Assembly: GCA_900321965.1 (NCBI GenBank)
Contig: ONYA01000028.1
Span: 1-36,376 of the forward strand
Origin: an uncultured Prevotellaceae bacterium
Lineage (GTDB): Bacteria; Bacteroidota; Bacteroidia; Bacteroidales; Bacteroidaceae
Length of the DNA stretch: 36,376 nucleotides
Direction: 5' to 3'
Under the pieces are notes generated by a model. That model was not told the origin of the DNA. It was given only the letters and a program-made list of their open reading frames with translations, and did not search any database. Both the position numbers and the translations under genes were made by a program. Below are positions 1-7,060 of this stretch, in pieces (the first letter of the stretch is position 1; every line of letters begins with the position of its first letter).

Positions 1-34
1 ACCTATACCTACGACTACGACGGGAACTTAATAC

Positions 35-571
35 TTGATAGCGACGAGCCGCAAGACGGCGACGTCGACGAAGCCATTTAGCGCGATGGAAGAGATTGCC
101 CGTCTGACCCTCCGTCGCCGTCTGCTCGGTGGTGTGTGGAACACCCTCTGCCTGCCCCTTGCCGTCACCCGTCAGCAGTTGGCTGACGTCTTCGGCTGCG
201 ATGTCGAGCTGCGCACGCTGCTCGCCTATACCTACGGCATCATCGACTTCCAGGCTGCCGACGCCATTGCCGCCGGACTGCCCTTCCTCGTCCGTCCCGC
301 CGAGGACGTCGACGACCCCACCTTCCCCTTAGTCCGTCTCGAAGCCGCCGCGCCGCAGAGTGTCGGCGATGCCGACTGCCAGTTTGTGGGCACCTTCAAT
401 CCCGTCGCCCTACCAGAGGACGACGGCTACACCTGCGTCTTCCTCACCGCCGAAGGCAAGCTGAAGAAGCCCGCTGTCGACCGTCGCACCCTCGGCCCCT
501 TCCGCGCCTACTTCCGCGTGAGCGACGCCTGCCGACAGGAACCCTGCATGATGATATATGAGAAGAAATAA
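35..571 (+). pseudogene. C-terminal fragment of a Prevotella-type surface protein
   Basis: The readable part resembles the C-terminal domain of many large Prevotella and Bacteroides surface proteins: a GGVWNTLCLPLAV strand (about residues 31-43), an AAGLPFLVRP segment, a GTFNPVAL segment and a final PFRAYF strand. The 5' end is not intact. This frame has a TAA at 29-31, so within the window it can begin only at TTG 35 or ATG 86. Frame 1 of the same DNA is open from base 1 and ends at a TAG at 79-81 with a plausible acidic peptide (DYDGNLILDSDEP, then GDVDEAI). I infer either a frameshift in one long gene or the end of one gene overlapping a small one. The DNA is very GC-rich. The gene ends 12 nt before hsdM, with no terminator or promoter between, as if the restriction operon joined a broken gene. 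No export or sorting signal is visible in the fragment. Confidence 0.5.
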
Positions 572-583
572 ACAGTAAGAAAT

Positions 584-1048
584 ATGAAATACGAAAATAC
601 ATTCAAAGCAATAGACCAAATTCTGTGGAAGGAGCAGGGTTGCGGTAGTGAGTTGGACTACTTGGAGCAGAAATCATGGATGCTGTTCCTGAAATACCTC
701 GACGACCTGGAAACGGAGCGTGAGGATGAAGCCGAATTGGAGGGTAAGAGCTACAAACGGCTGGTGTCGGGCTTCTACCGCTGGAGCCAGTGGGCAACAC
801 CCAAGAAGCGCGACCCACAGACGGGAAAGATGGTACTCGACACCGTCAACGCCATGAGTGGTGACGACCTCGTGGAGTTTGTCGACCAGAAGCTTTTCCC
901 CTACCTCAAGGACTTCCAGAACACTGCGGCATCTACCGATACGCTTGAATACAAGATAGGTGAAATCTTCGGCGAACTGCACAACAAGATTCGTTCGGGC
1001 TTCAACATGCGCGAGATTATCAACATGATTGACGAGCTCCACTTCTAG
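584..1048 (+). CDS. hsdM: Type I restriction-modification methyltransferase HsdM, N-terminal part (cut by in-frame stop)
   Basis: This 154-residue piece is the helical HsdM N-terminal domain, which in type I enzymes contacts HsdS and closes the complex around DNA. It starts MKYENTFKAIDQILW and runs to IINMIDELHF, where TAG (1046-1048) interrupts it. Reading through the TAG gives SAEDKHEM and then the second piece at 1070 in the same frame, so nothing but this codon separates the halves. The family often has Gln at or near this place, so CAG to TAG by one transition is the simplest explanation. The joined length, about 485 residues, is normal for HsdM. ATG 584 is the natural start, 12 nt after the preceding gene. 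Alone this piece has no catalytic motif. Confidence 0.85.
   Translation: MKYENTFKAIDQILWKEQGCGSELDYLEQKSWMLFLKYLDDLETEREDEAELEGKSYKRLVSGFYRWSQWATPKKRDPQTGKMVLDTVNAMSGDDLVEFVDQKLFPYLKDFQNTAASTDTLEYKIGEIFGELHNKIRSGFNMREIINMIDELHF
1046..1048 (+). other. In-frame TAG inside hsdM
   Basis: The TAG lies between HsdM residues 154 and 156 of the joined protein, with no shift of frame on either side. A possible restart ATG lies 22 nt downstream at 1070. Other genes in the window end in ordinary TAG stops (for example rpsA at 15078-15080), so general recoding of TAG is unlikely. A sequencing error remains possible. Confidence 0.85.
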
Positions 1049-1069
1049 AGTGCTGAGGACAAGCACGAG

Positions 1070-2041
1070 ATGACGGTGCTCTACGAGAGCAACATCCAGC
1101 GCATGGGCAATGCCGGGCGCAATGGTGGCGAGTACTACACGCCGCGTCCGTTGATTCGCAGCATCATCCGCGTGGTTGACCCGAAGATAGGCGAGACGGT
1201 CTACGACCCTGCCTGCGGTTCGGCCGGTTTCCTCTGCGAGGCATTCCTCTACATGAAGGAGAAGGTTAAGAGTGTGAAAGACCATGAGATTCTTCAGAAG
1301 GAAACCTTTTACGGCAAGGAGAAGAAGGGACTGCCCTATATCATCGCCACGATGAACATGATATTCCACGGTGTGTCGGCACCCAACATCACGCACGGCA
1401 ACACGCTGGCCATGAACCTCAGTCAGATTCAGGAGAGCGACCGCAAGAACGTCATCTTGGCTAATCCGCCCTTTGGCGGCAACGAGCGTGGCGAGGTGTT
1501 GCAGAACTTCGAGATTCGCACCTCCGAGACGGCCTATATGTTTATGCAGCACTTCATCAAGATGCTGAAGGCTGGCGGTCGTGCGGGAATCGTTATCAAG
1601 AATACTTTCCTGAGCAACGGCGATGCCAGCGCCATTAGGAAAATGCTGTTGGAGAACTGCAACCTGCACACCATTCTCGACCTGCCCAGTGGTGTGTTCA
1701 CGGGTGCCGGTGTGAAGACCGTTGTGCTCTTCTTCACCAAGGGCGAGCCGACGGAGAAGATTTGGTACTACCAGGTGGATAAGCACTTCACGAAGACGCA
1801 GCCGCTGACGGAGGCTGATATGGAAGAGTTCCTCACTTTGCAAAAGACTAAGGCGGAGAGCGAACACTCGTGGACGATTAATGTCAGCACCCTCGACGAC
1901 AGTTGCGACCTCAGCGTGAAGAATCCCAACAAGGTAGAGGAAGTGGATGAGCGCACACCCGGCGAGATAGCGGAGACTATCCTTGCCCTCAATAGCGAGA
2001 ATCAGACGATTATTGACGAAATCATGGAAATGGTGAAATGA
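1070..2041 (+). CDS. hsdM: Type I restriction-modification methyltransferase HsdM, catalytic part
   Basis: This 323-residue part holds the N6-adenine methyltransferase core. The NAGRNGGEYYTPRPLI entry segment is at residues 13-29, the S-adenosylmethionine motif I (DPACGSAGF) at 46-54, and catalytic motif IV (NPPF) at 132-135. Together with HsdS it would methylate adenine in a split recognition site and protect the host DNA. The true protein should begin at 584; ATG 1070 is only the first start after the TAG, so this piece is made only by reinitiation or readthrough. Its TGA overlaps the ATG of hsdS (2038-2041), which suggests translational coupling. If the stop is real and not bypassed, methylation is lost; restriction should be lost as well, because HsdR of this class works only on the HsdM2-HsdS core. 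Confidence 0.9.
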   Translation: MTVLYESNIQRMGNAGRNGGEYYTPRPLIRSIIRVVDPKIGETVYDPACGSAGFLCEAFLYMKEKVKSVKDHEILQKETFYGKEKKGLPYIIATMNMIFHGVSAPNITHGNTLAMNLSQIQESDRKNVILANPPFGGNERGEVLQNFEIRTSETAYMFMQHFIKMLKAGGRAGIVIKNTFLSNGDASAIRKMLLENCNLHTILDLPSGVFTGAGVKTVVLFFTKGEPTEKIWYYQVDKHFTKTQPLTEADMEEFLTLQKTKAESEHSWTINVSTLDDSCDLSVKNPNKVEEVDERTPGEIAETILALNSENQTIIDEIMEMVK

Positions 2042-3240
2042 AAGAAGGCTGGTCAAATAAAACTTTAGGTGAGGTCTGTAAGATATACAATGGTGATAGT
2101 ATAAATGCAGATTACAAAAAGAAACACTTTTTAGGTGCTACTGAAGGATTACCATTTATTGCCACAAAAGATGTTTCATCTTTAGGAAGAATAGATTATA
2201 ATAATGGTGTAAGAATACCAAACTACGAAGATTATAAAGTTGCTCCTGCTAATTCTGTGTTTATTTGTGCAGAAGGGGGTAGTGCAGGTAAGAAATTTGC
2301 TTTCGTAGAAAAAGACGTGTGCTTTGGTAATAAACTATTTTGTATTTCACCAAAAGATAAATCCATAGCAGGCAAGTACGTATATTACTTTGTTCAATCG
2401 GATATTTTTAGGGGGCAATTTTTCTCTCTACTTACTGGTCTTATTGGTGGTGTAAGTGCTAAGAAATTTCAAACGATAGATATTTCTGCTCCTTCCCTTT
2501 CCGAGCAGCTATCCATTGTTGATTATCTTGACTCTGCTTTTGCAAAGATAGACGCTATGAAGGCTAATGCAGAAAAAGCCCTCAATGAAGCCAAAGCCCT
2601 CTTCCAAAAAACACTCGAAGAGACTATGGTGTCGAAAAAAGGATGGGAAGAGAATACACTTGGAGAAATCTGTGAAATTTACGGTAGAATAGGTTTTAGA
2701 GGTTATACAACAAAAGATTTAGTACAATCTCCATCAGATGGAGCTATATCTCTAAGCCCCTCAAATATACAAGATGGTAAAATGGATTATTCCAAACTAA
2801 CCTATATTTCTTGGTTTAAATATGAAGAGTCACCAGAAATAAAAATCTTTGATGGAGATATACTTTTGGTTAAGACAGGATCATCTTATGGTAAAAGTGC
2901 TTTGGTACAAGGATTACCACATGAAGCTACAATTAACCCTCAGTCTGTTGTATTAAAGAATTGTAAGATAAACAAAGCGTTTTTTGCTTATCAATTGCGG
3001 ACGTTTAGGGTTCTCGGCGAGTTTGATCATTTTGTATCCGGAACAGCAATACCCACTTTCTCACAAGCAAAGTTAAGCACAGTTTCTATTCAATATCCAT
3101 CAAACGATGAGCAGCAAGTAATTGTTGCCAAACTCGACTCTCTCAAATCCAAGGTTGATCGCCTCCAAGAGAACTACGACAAGATTTCTCAGGAGTGCGA
3201 CGCATTGAAACAAGCAATATTACGACAAGTATTTGAATAA
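2038..3240 (+). CDS. hsdS: Type I restriction-modification specificity subunit HsdS
   Basis: HsdS chooses the split DNA target. The 400 residues show the expected two-part plan. The first target-recognition domain begins at GWSNKTLGEVCKIYNG (about residues 4-19), and a helical spacer holds EQLSIVDYLDSAFAKIDAM. The second domain begins with a similar GWEENTLGEICEIYG (about 201-215), and the last helix is EQQVIVAKLDSLKSKVD, ending AILRQVFE. The start overlaps the hsdM stop. The DNA is clearly AT-rich compared with hsdM and hsdR, except for the helical spacer and last helix, where codon use moves back towards its neighbours. This fits replacement of the recognition domains by transfer. The last 78 bp occur again at 3803-3880. 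Confidence 0.92.
   Translation: MKEGWSNKTLGEVCKIYNGDSINADYKKKHFLGATEGLPFIATKDVSSLGRIDYNNGVRIPNYEDYKVAPANSVFICAEGGSAGKKFAFVEKDVCFGNKLFCISPKDKSIAGKYVYYFVQSDIFRGQFFSLLTGLIGGVSAKKFQTIDISAPSLSEQLSIVDYLDSAFAKIDAMKANAEKALNEAKALFQKTLEETMVSKKGWEENTLGEICEIYGRIGFRGYTTKDLVQSPSDGAISLSPSNIQDGKMDYSKLTYISWFKYEESPEIKIFDGDILLVKTGSSYGKSALVQGLPHEATINPQSVVLKNCKINKAFFAYQLRTFRVLGEFDHFVSGTAIPTFSQAKLSTVSIQYPSNDEQQVIVAKLDSLKSKVDRLQENYDKISQECDALKQAILRQVFE
3163..3240 (+). repeat. Direct repeat copy 1: 3' end of hsdS
   Basis: These 78 bp, from CTCCAAGAGAACTACG to the hsdS stop, match 3803-3880 at 76 of 78 positions by direct reading. The differences are A/G changes in the actAcgac and cgcAttg stretches. Confidence 0.95.
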
Positions 3241-3278
3241 AAAAGATTTCAGTCTCTGATTATAAATAATAATTCAAT

Positions 3279-3725
3279 ATGAGCAGATTTAATCCATCAG
3301 AATTAGGCATATTTATATATGATGAGCCCAAAGATCCGAACCAACCACAGCCTAAAGACTATGGTATTTCATATCAGATGATTGAAGAATATGAATCAAA
3401 AATAGAACAAATAGAAAAACAGCATTCACTATTTTACAGCCCTGCAGGAGATATAGCAAAACTCACTTTTGGAGTGTTGTTTATAATAGCTTTATGCTTC
3501 GCATTCTTTGGCGGGGATCATTCTGCCCTTTATTTCATATTTCCTGCCATTCTAATACCCTGTGCTTTTATAGCCAATTGGTATTTGAAGAAACAGAATT
3601 TTAAGAAACGAGATGAGGCAATGAAAAATGTTCGTTCTGAGATAATTGAAAAATTTCTCAAAGACTTTTATGAATGGTACAATAATACGCATGACTATAA
3701 AATAAAGTATTATGATATCATTTAG
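3279..3725 (+). CDS. Small two-helix membrane protein of unknown function (cargo A)
   Basis: I do not recognise a family. The 148-residue protein has a hydrophilic N-terminus with a Pro-rich patch (PKDPNQPQPKDYG, about 17-29) and a short charged helix (IEEYESKIEQIEKQ). Two adjacent hydrophobic helices follow (about 61-79 and 83-101), then a charged C-terminal region ending DYKIKYYDII. It looks like a hairpin membrane protein with most of its mass on one side. It sits 38 nt after hsdS, is AT-rich like hsdS and unlike hsdR, and ends just before the hsdR/hsdS scar. Its position suggests an accessory or defence role, or simple carriage with the operon; I have no motif to choose between them. Confidence 0.75.
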   Translation: MSRFNPSELGIFIYDEPKDPNQPQPKDYGISYQMIEEYESKIEQIEKQHSLFYSPAGDIAKLTFGVLFIIALCFAFFGGDHSALYFIFPAILIPCAFIANWYLKKQNFKKRDEAMKNVRSEIIEKFLKDFYEWYNNTHDYKIKYYDII

Positions 3726-3761
3726 AATTACCGACATTGTATAACGAAAAAATCATAAGAT

Positions 3762-3797
3762 ATGAACGAAGCGCAGACACGTTTTAACAAGATAGAT
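3762..3797 (+). repeat. Partial copy of the hsdR 5' end
   Basis: The first 20 bases (ATGAACGAAGCGCAGACACG) are identical to hsdR at 4306-4325. After a few changes, ACAAGATAGA also matches. The likeness then stops and the hsdS 3' copy begins within a few bases. Read from its ATG, the scar encodes only 28 residues (MNEAQTRFNKID, then out-of-frame hsdS sequence) and stops at TGA 3846-3848. Confidence 0.9.
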
Positions 3798-3802
3798 TCA
3801 AT

Positions 3803-3880
3803 CTCCAAGAGAACTGCGACAAGATTTCTCAGGAGTGCGACGCGTTGAAACAAGCAATATTACGACAAGTATTTGAATAA
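3803..3880 (+). repeat. Direct repeat copy 2: displaced 3' end of hsdS
   Basis: A 78-bp copy of the end of hsdS, including its stop codon, placed directly after the hsdR 5' fragment. There is no upstream hsdS body here, so it is a relic of an hsdS-hsdR junction. The cargo B gene starts 12 nt later at 3892. Confidence 0.95.
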
Positions 3881-3891
3881 ATTTATAAGAT

Positions 3892-4299
3892 ATGGACGTT
3901 CAAGGTTTCTTTGATGCTTTAGACTCGTATGCATATAAACAATGGCAGAGTACGAAGTCCCATGTTGCGCCGTGGGATGGTAAAGAGGTTATGGATATAA
4001 TCCAGTCATCTCATTTTAAGGAGTGGCAAAAAACTAATCCTAATGGAACCATTGATCAATATTATATTTATCTATGTAATAGACAAGCATATCTAAATTC
4101 TCCTGAATTTAAAATAGAGTGTCTTGAATCAGAAATTAAAGAACTCAATGACGAGATATCAGAATTAAAAGAAGAAATAAGTGAAAAGGATGATAAAATA
4201 GGTTATTTAGAGACTTTAAGTGGTATTACAATTACAACGTCATTTATATTGATGATAGTTTCTTTTGTTCTTTTCTATTTATTACGAAAACGGAGGTAA
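3892..4299 (+). CDS. Coiled-coil, tail-anchored membrane protein of unknown function (cargo B)
   Basis: I do not recognise a family. The 135 residues divide into three parts. The N-terminal soluble part (1-80) contains several aromatic residues (FFDALDSYAYKQW, HFKEWQKTNPNGT). A strongly heptad-like coiled coil (about 83-105) is rich in Glu, Lys, Ile and Leu. One C-terminal transmembrane helix (about 110-130) ends in RKRR, which suggests a cytoplasmic tail. The coding region is AT-rich. Its end overlaps the GGAGG ribosome-binding site of hsdR, whose ATG is 6 nt beyond the TAA, so the two are probably translated together. Like cargo A it lies between an hsdS end and an hsdR start. Confidence 0.78.
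   Translation: MDVQGFFDALDSYAYKQWQSTKSHVAPWDGKEVMDIIQSSHFKEWQKTNPNGTIDQYYIYLCNRQAYLNSPEFKIECLESEIKELNDEISELKEEISEKDDKIGYLETLSGITITTSFILMIVSFVLFYLLRKRR
4291..4295 (+). promoter_or_regulatory. Shine-Dalgarno site of hsdR
   Basis: GGAGG lies 10 nt before ATG 4306, inside the last codons of cargo B. Such a clear site is not usual for Bacteroidota genes and supports both the chosen start and coupling to cargo B. Confidence 0.6.
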
Positions 4300-4305
4300 T
4301 ATATT

Positions 4306-6780
4306 ATGAACGAAGCGCAGACACGACTTGACAAGATAGACCCCAAGCTGAGGGATGCCGGCTGGGGCATTGTCCCCGGGAGTAAGATTCTGGTGGAGCA
4401 GAGTGCATACATTGCGCCTGGCCGCATCACGACTACAGGCCATAAGAACCCGAAGAAGGCCGACTATATCCTGGAATACAAGGGACAGAAACTGGCCGTG
4501 ATAGAGGCTAAGAGCGACGAACTGGACGTATCGGCAGGAGTGGACCAAGCAAAGGAGTATGCCGAAGCCCTGAAGATACGCTACACGTATAGCTCGAATG
4601 GCGATGAGATATGGTTCATCGACATGGGCGTGAAGAACAGCAGGGGAGAATATATCATCCCCAGTAAGGAGCACGATATAGACACCTTCCCCACGCCGCA
4701 GGACTTGTGGCAGATGACCTTCCCCGAGGCGAACCCTTGGCGCGACAAGTTCAATCTCTGTGCCCTGAACCGCAGCGGTGGCCGCCAGCCTCGCTACTAT
4801 CAGGAGATAGCCATCAGGAACGTGCTGGAGGCTGTGGCCAAGCAGCGCAACCGCATCTTGCTGACGATGGCGACGGGAACGGGAAAGACCTACACGGCCT
4901 TCCAGATATGCTGGAAGCTGACGCAGACAAAGTGGAATACCAAGGGTGTGGAGCGAGCACCAAGAATTCTGTTTATTGCCGACAGAAACATATTGGCTAA
5001 TCAGGCCATCAACGACTTCAACCAATTCCCAGAAGACGCGATGTGCCGCGTGACGCCCAAGGAGCTGAGGAAGAACAACTACAGGGTGCCGACAGCCCGC
5101 AACCTCTACTTCACCATCTTCCAGACGATGATGACGTCGCCCAAAGCACAGAAGGCTGAGGAGCAGGGCATCACGCTGCCCGAAGGGGCAGACGACCAGC
5201 CCTACTACATGCAGTACGAGCGCGACTTCTTCGACTTCATCATCATCGACGAGTGCCACCGCGGCGGTGCCAACGACGAGAGCGAATGGCGAAAGCTGAT
5301 GGAATACTTTGACAGCGCCTATCAGCTGGGAATGACGGCGACACCCCGGCGAAAGGACAATGCCAACACCTACAACTACTTCGGCAACCCCGTCTATACC
5401 TACTCGCTGAAACAAGGCATCGAGGACGGTTTCCTTGTGCCCTTCCGTGTTGACATCTCGACGAGCAACATTGACGACTATAAGTGGGAGCAGGGCGACA
5501 TTGTGAAGAGCGGAGAGGTGGACCCCGAAAAGGTGTACAAGGAGTCGGACTTCTATAACGGCAGGATACAAATCAAGGAGCGCGACGAACACCGTGTGCA
5601 GGAGTTGCTCGGCAAGATAGCCCCCGACGAAAAGACCATCATTTTCTGTGCCACCCAGAAGCACGCCATGATAGTGCGCGACATGGTGAACAAGCACAAG
5701 CGGCGGTCAGCCAGCAACTATTGCGAGCGCGTGACGGCCGACGACGGCGAGGTGGGCGAAGCGACGCTGAGAGCATTCCAAGACAACGAGAAGCTGTTGC
5801 CGACGATACTGACCACATCTTACAAGCTGAGCACTGGCGTTGATGCCCGCAACGTGAGGAACATCGTGCTGATGCGCACTGTTCAGAACATTGTGGAGTT
5901 TAAGCAGATTATAGGTCGCGGCACACGCCTGTTCGACAAGAAGTATTATTTCACCATCTACGACTTTGTGGGTGCCAGCGAGATGTTCAAAGACCCGGAA
6001 TGGGATGGCGACCAGTATTGCTCCGTTTGCGGCAACTGGCCCTGCACCTGTGGGAAGCTGCCGCCTCGCGAGAAGAAACCTTGCCCGAAGTGCGGACAGA
6101 CGCCCTGCATCTGCCCCCCAGAGGTGTGCCCCGATTGCGGCAACCTGCCCTGTACGTGCGAAAAGCCGAAAACCAACTTGCTGGATATTAAACTGTCAAA
6201 CGGCAGGCGGCTGACGCTCGAAACGACATGGGAACAGAAGATATTTTTCGGCGACGAGTTTATCACCCTGGACGAATATGTTGACAAGCTGTTTGGCAGG
6301 GTGCCCGGATTCTTCTCAGGAGCGGACGACCTGAGAGAGAAATGGGCAAACCCCGAAACCCGCGCACAACTGCTGAGAACGCTCGACGAAGCCGGGTTTG
6401 CAGAAGAAAAGCTGCTGCTGCTGAAAAACATGCTGAAGATGCAGAAATGCGACCTGCTCGACGTGCTGGAATTCATTGCCTTTAACTCTACGCCCATAGA
6501 GCGGGCAAAACGAGTGGAGCTTGTGAAGAAACAGTATGTGGACGCCCTGAACAAGGAGCAGCGAGAATTCGACAATCTTATTCTGCAGTACTATGTTAAC
6601 AACGGCTTCAAGGAACTTGGTGCTGACAACCTGAAAACCTTCATCACCATCAAGTTCAACTCCATGAGCGACGCCAAGGAAAGGCTCAACATGACTGTCG
6701 CCGATATACGTGAGCACTACTATGAACTGCAACGGAGATTATACGACGTGCCCGCAAGTCAACAACCGCAACGGCTGTGA
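4306..6780 (+). CDS. hsdR: Type I restriction endonuclease/translocase subunit HsdR
   Basis: HsdR cuts DNA after ATP-driven translocation by the HsdR-HsdM-HsdS complex. Of 824 residues, the PD-(D/E)xK nuclease lies near the start: D53, then E67-A68-K69. The helicase motor has Walker A ATGTGKT at 189-195, motif II DECH at 315-318, motif III TATP at 344-347, and motif VI around GRGTRL near 538. Residues 572-618 hold three repeats of the form CxxCGxxPCxC (12 cysteines), probably metal-binding. The C-terminal 150 residues are helical, as expected for contact with HsdM. The reading frame is complete. The DNA is GC-rich, unlike hsdS and the two small genes before it. Its first 20 bases are repeated at 3762. 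With hsdM interrupted, this subunit may have no partner to load it. Confidence 0.95.
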   Translation: MNEAQTRLDKIDPKLRDAGWGIVPGSKILVEQSAYIAPGRITTTGHKNPKKADYILEYKGQKLAVIEAKSDELDVSAGVDQAKEYAEALKIRYTYSSNGDEIWFIDMGVKNSRGEYIIPSKEHDIDTFPTPQDLWQMTFPEANPWRDKFNLCALNRSGGRQPRYYQEIAIRNVLEAVAKQRNRILLTMATGTGKTYTAFQICWKLTQTKWNTKGVERAPRILFIADRNILANQAINDFNQFPEDAMCRVTPKELRKNNYRVPTARNLYFTIFQTMMTSPKAQKAEEQGITLPEGADDQPYYMQYERDFFDFIIIDECHRGGANDESEWRKLMEYFDSAYQLGMTATPRRKDNANTYNYFGNPVYTYSLKQGIEDGFLVPFRVDISTSNIDDYKWEQGDIVKSGEVDPEKVYKESDFYNGRIQIKERDEHRVQELLGKIAPDEKTIIFCATQKHAMIVRDMVNKHKRRSASNYCERVTADDGEVGEATLRAFQDNEKLLPTILTTSYKLSTGVDARNVRNIVLMRTVQNIVEFKQIIGRGTRLFDKKYYFTIYDFVGASEMFKDPEWDGDQYCSVCGNWPCTCGKLPPREKKPCPKCGQTPCICPPEVCPDCGNLPCTCEKPKTNLLDIKLSNGRRLTLETTWEQKIFFGDEFITLDEYVDKLFGRVPGFFSGADDLREKWANPETRAQLLRTLDEAGFAEEKLLLLKNMLKMQKCDLLDVLEFIAFNSTPIERAKRVELVKKQYVDALNKEQREFDNLILQYYVNNGFKELGADNLKTFITIKFNSMSDAKERLNMTVADIREHYYELQRRLYDVPASQQPQRL

Positions 6781-6809
6781 AGGTCGTGCGGGAATAAGAG
6801 AGAAGAAAG

Positions 6810-6841
6810 TTTGGCGCAATGAGATAAAATGACTACCTTTG
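6810..6841 (+). promoter_or_regulatory. Bacteroidota-type promoter for the structured leader
   Basis: TTTG (6810-6813), 20 nt, then TACCTTTG (6834-6841) matches the -33/-7 consensus of the phylum. Transcription should start near 6848, about 210 nt before the next gene. GCGCAA (6814-6819) and TTGCGC (6839-6844) form a six-base inverted repeat across the spacer and -7 box, possibly an operator. Confidence 0.75.
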
Positions 6842-6862
6842 CGCACTGAAATAAAACATTAG

Positions 6863-7013
6863 GAAAAGAGCCAGAGGCTTTTCGGATTTCCCCATCAAAC
6901 TGCTACGATAAAGGAATCCACGAGAGACGAAGGCTGTCAAAGCTCGCACCTGAAAACAGGCGTGGGCATTGATGGTATTCGACAAGGTGGATAGGAGTAG
7001 CAGCCTTGATGGG
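6863..7013 (+). ncRNA. Predicted structured RNA in the leader of the following gene
   Basis: Pairing was found by hand. A first hairpin lies at about 6863-6882 (GAAAAG with CTTTTC). A closing stem pairs 6891-6898 and 6900-6906 with 7006-7013 and 6997-7003 (CCCATCAA/TTGATGGG and CTGCTAC/GTAGCAG), 15 pairs with a small bulge. Inside it, 6916-6921 pairs with 6987-6992 (ATCCAC/GTGGAT). Inside that, 6936-6952 pairs with 6957-6973 around an AAAA loop, 15 of 17 positions pairing with wobbles allowed. This is far more order than chance. I do not recognise a known class. No reverse transcriptase is next to it, so a retron is unlikely. It could be a cis-regulatory leader or an RNA partner of the downstream protein. 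Confidence 0.6.
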
Positions 7014-7060
7014 CTTGTTGTTTACTGGAGGTGCCTACGCTCTTTACCATACAATAATAC

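Noticed and set aside
584-2041. General recoding of TAG as glutamine
   Set aside because: rpsA and other genes in the window use TAG as an ordinary stop, so recoding is not supported.
674-2056. Long open frames on the strand opposite hsdM, hsdR, galM, the symporter and the VirE_N-type gene
   Set aside because: They are mirror frames of strongly biased GC-rich codons; the plus-strand products have clear family motifs and the mirror products none.
6848-7060. Leader RNA as a retron msr-msd
   Set aside because: The outer inverted repeat and long hairpin invite the idea, but the following protein has no reverse transcriptase motif (no YxDD) and is a membrane protein.
6972-7060. Small hydrophobic peptide (GVAALMGLLFTGGAYALYH) overlapping the start of the 7061 gene
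   Set aside because: It looks like a membrane helix, but it has no good start signal, overlaps the RNA stem and continues into Cys-rich nonsense; probably chance.
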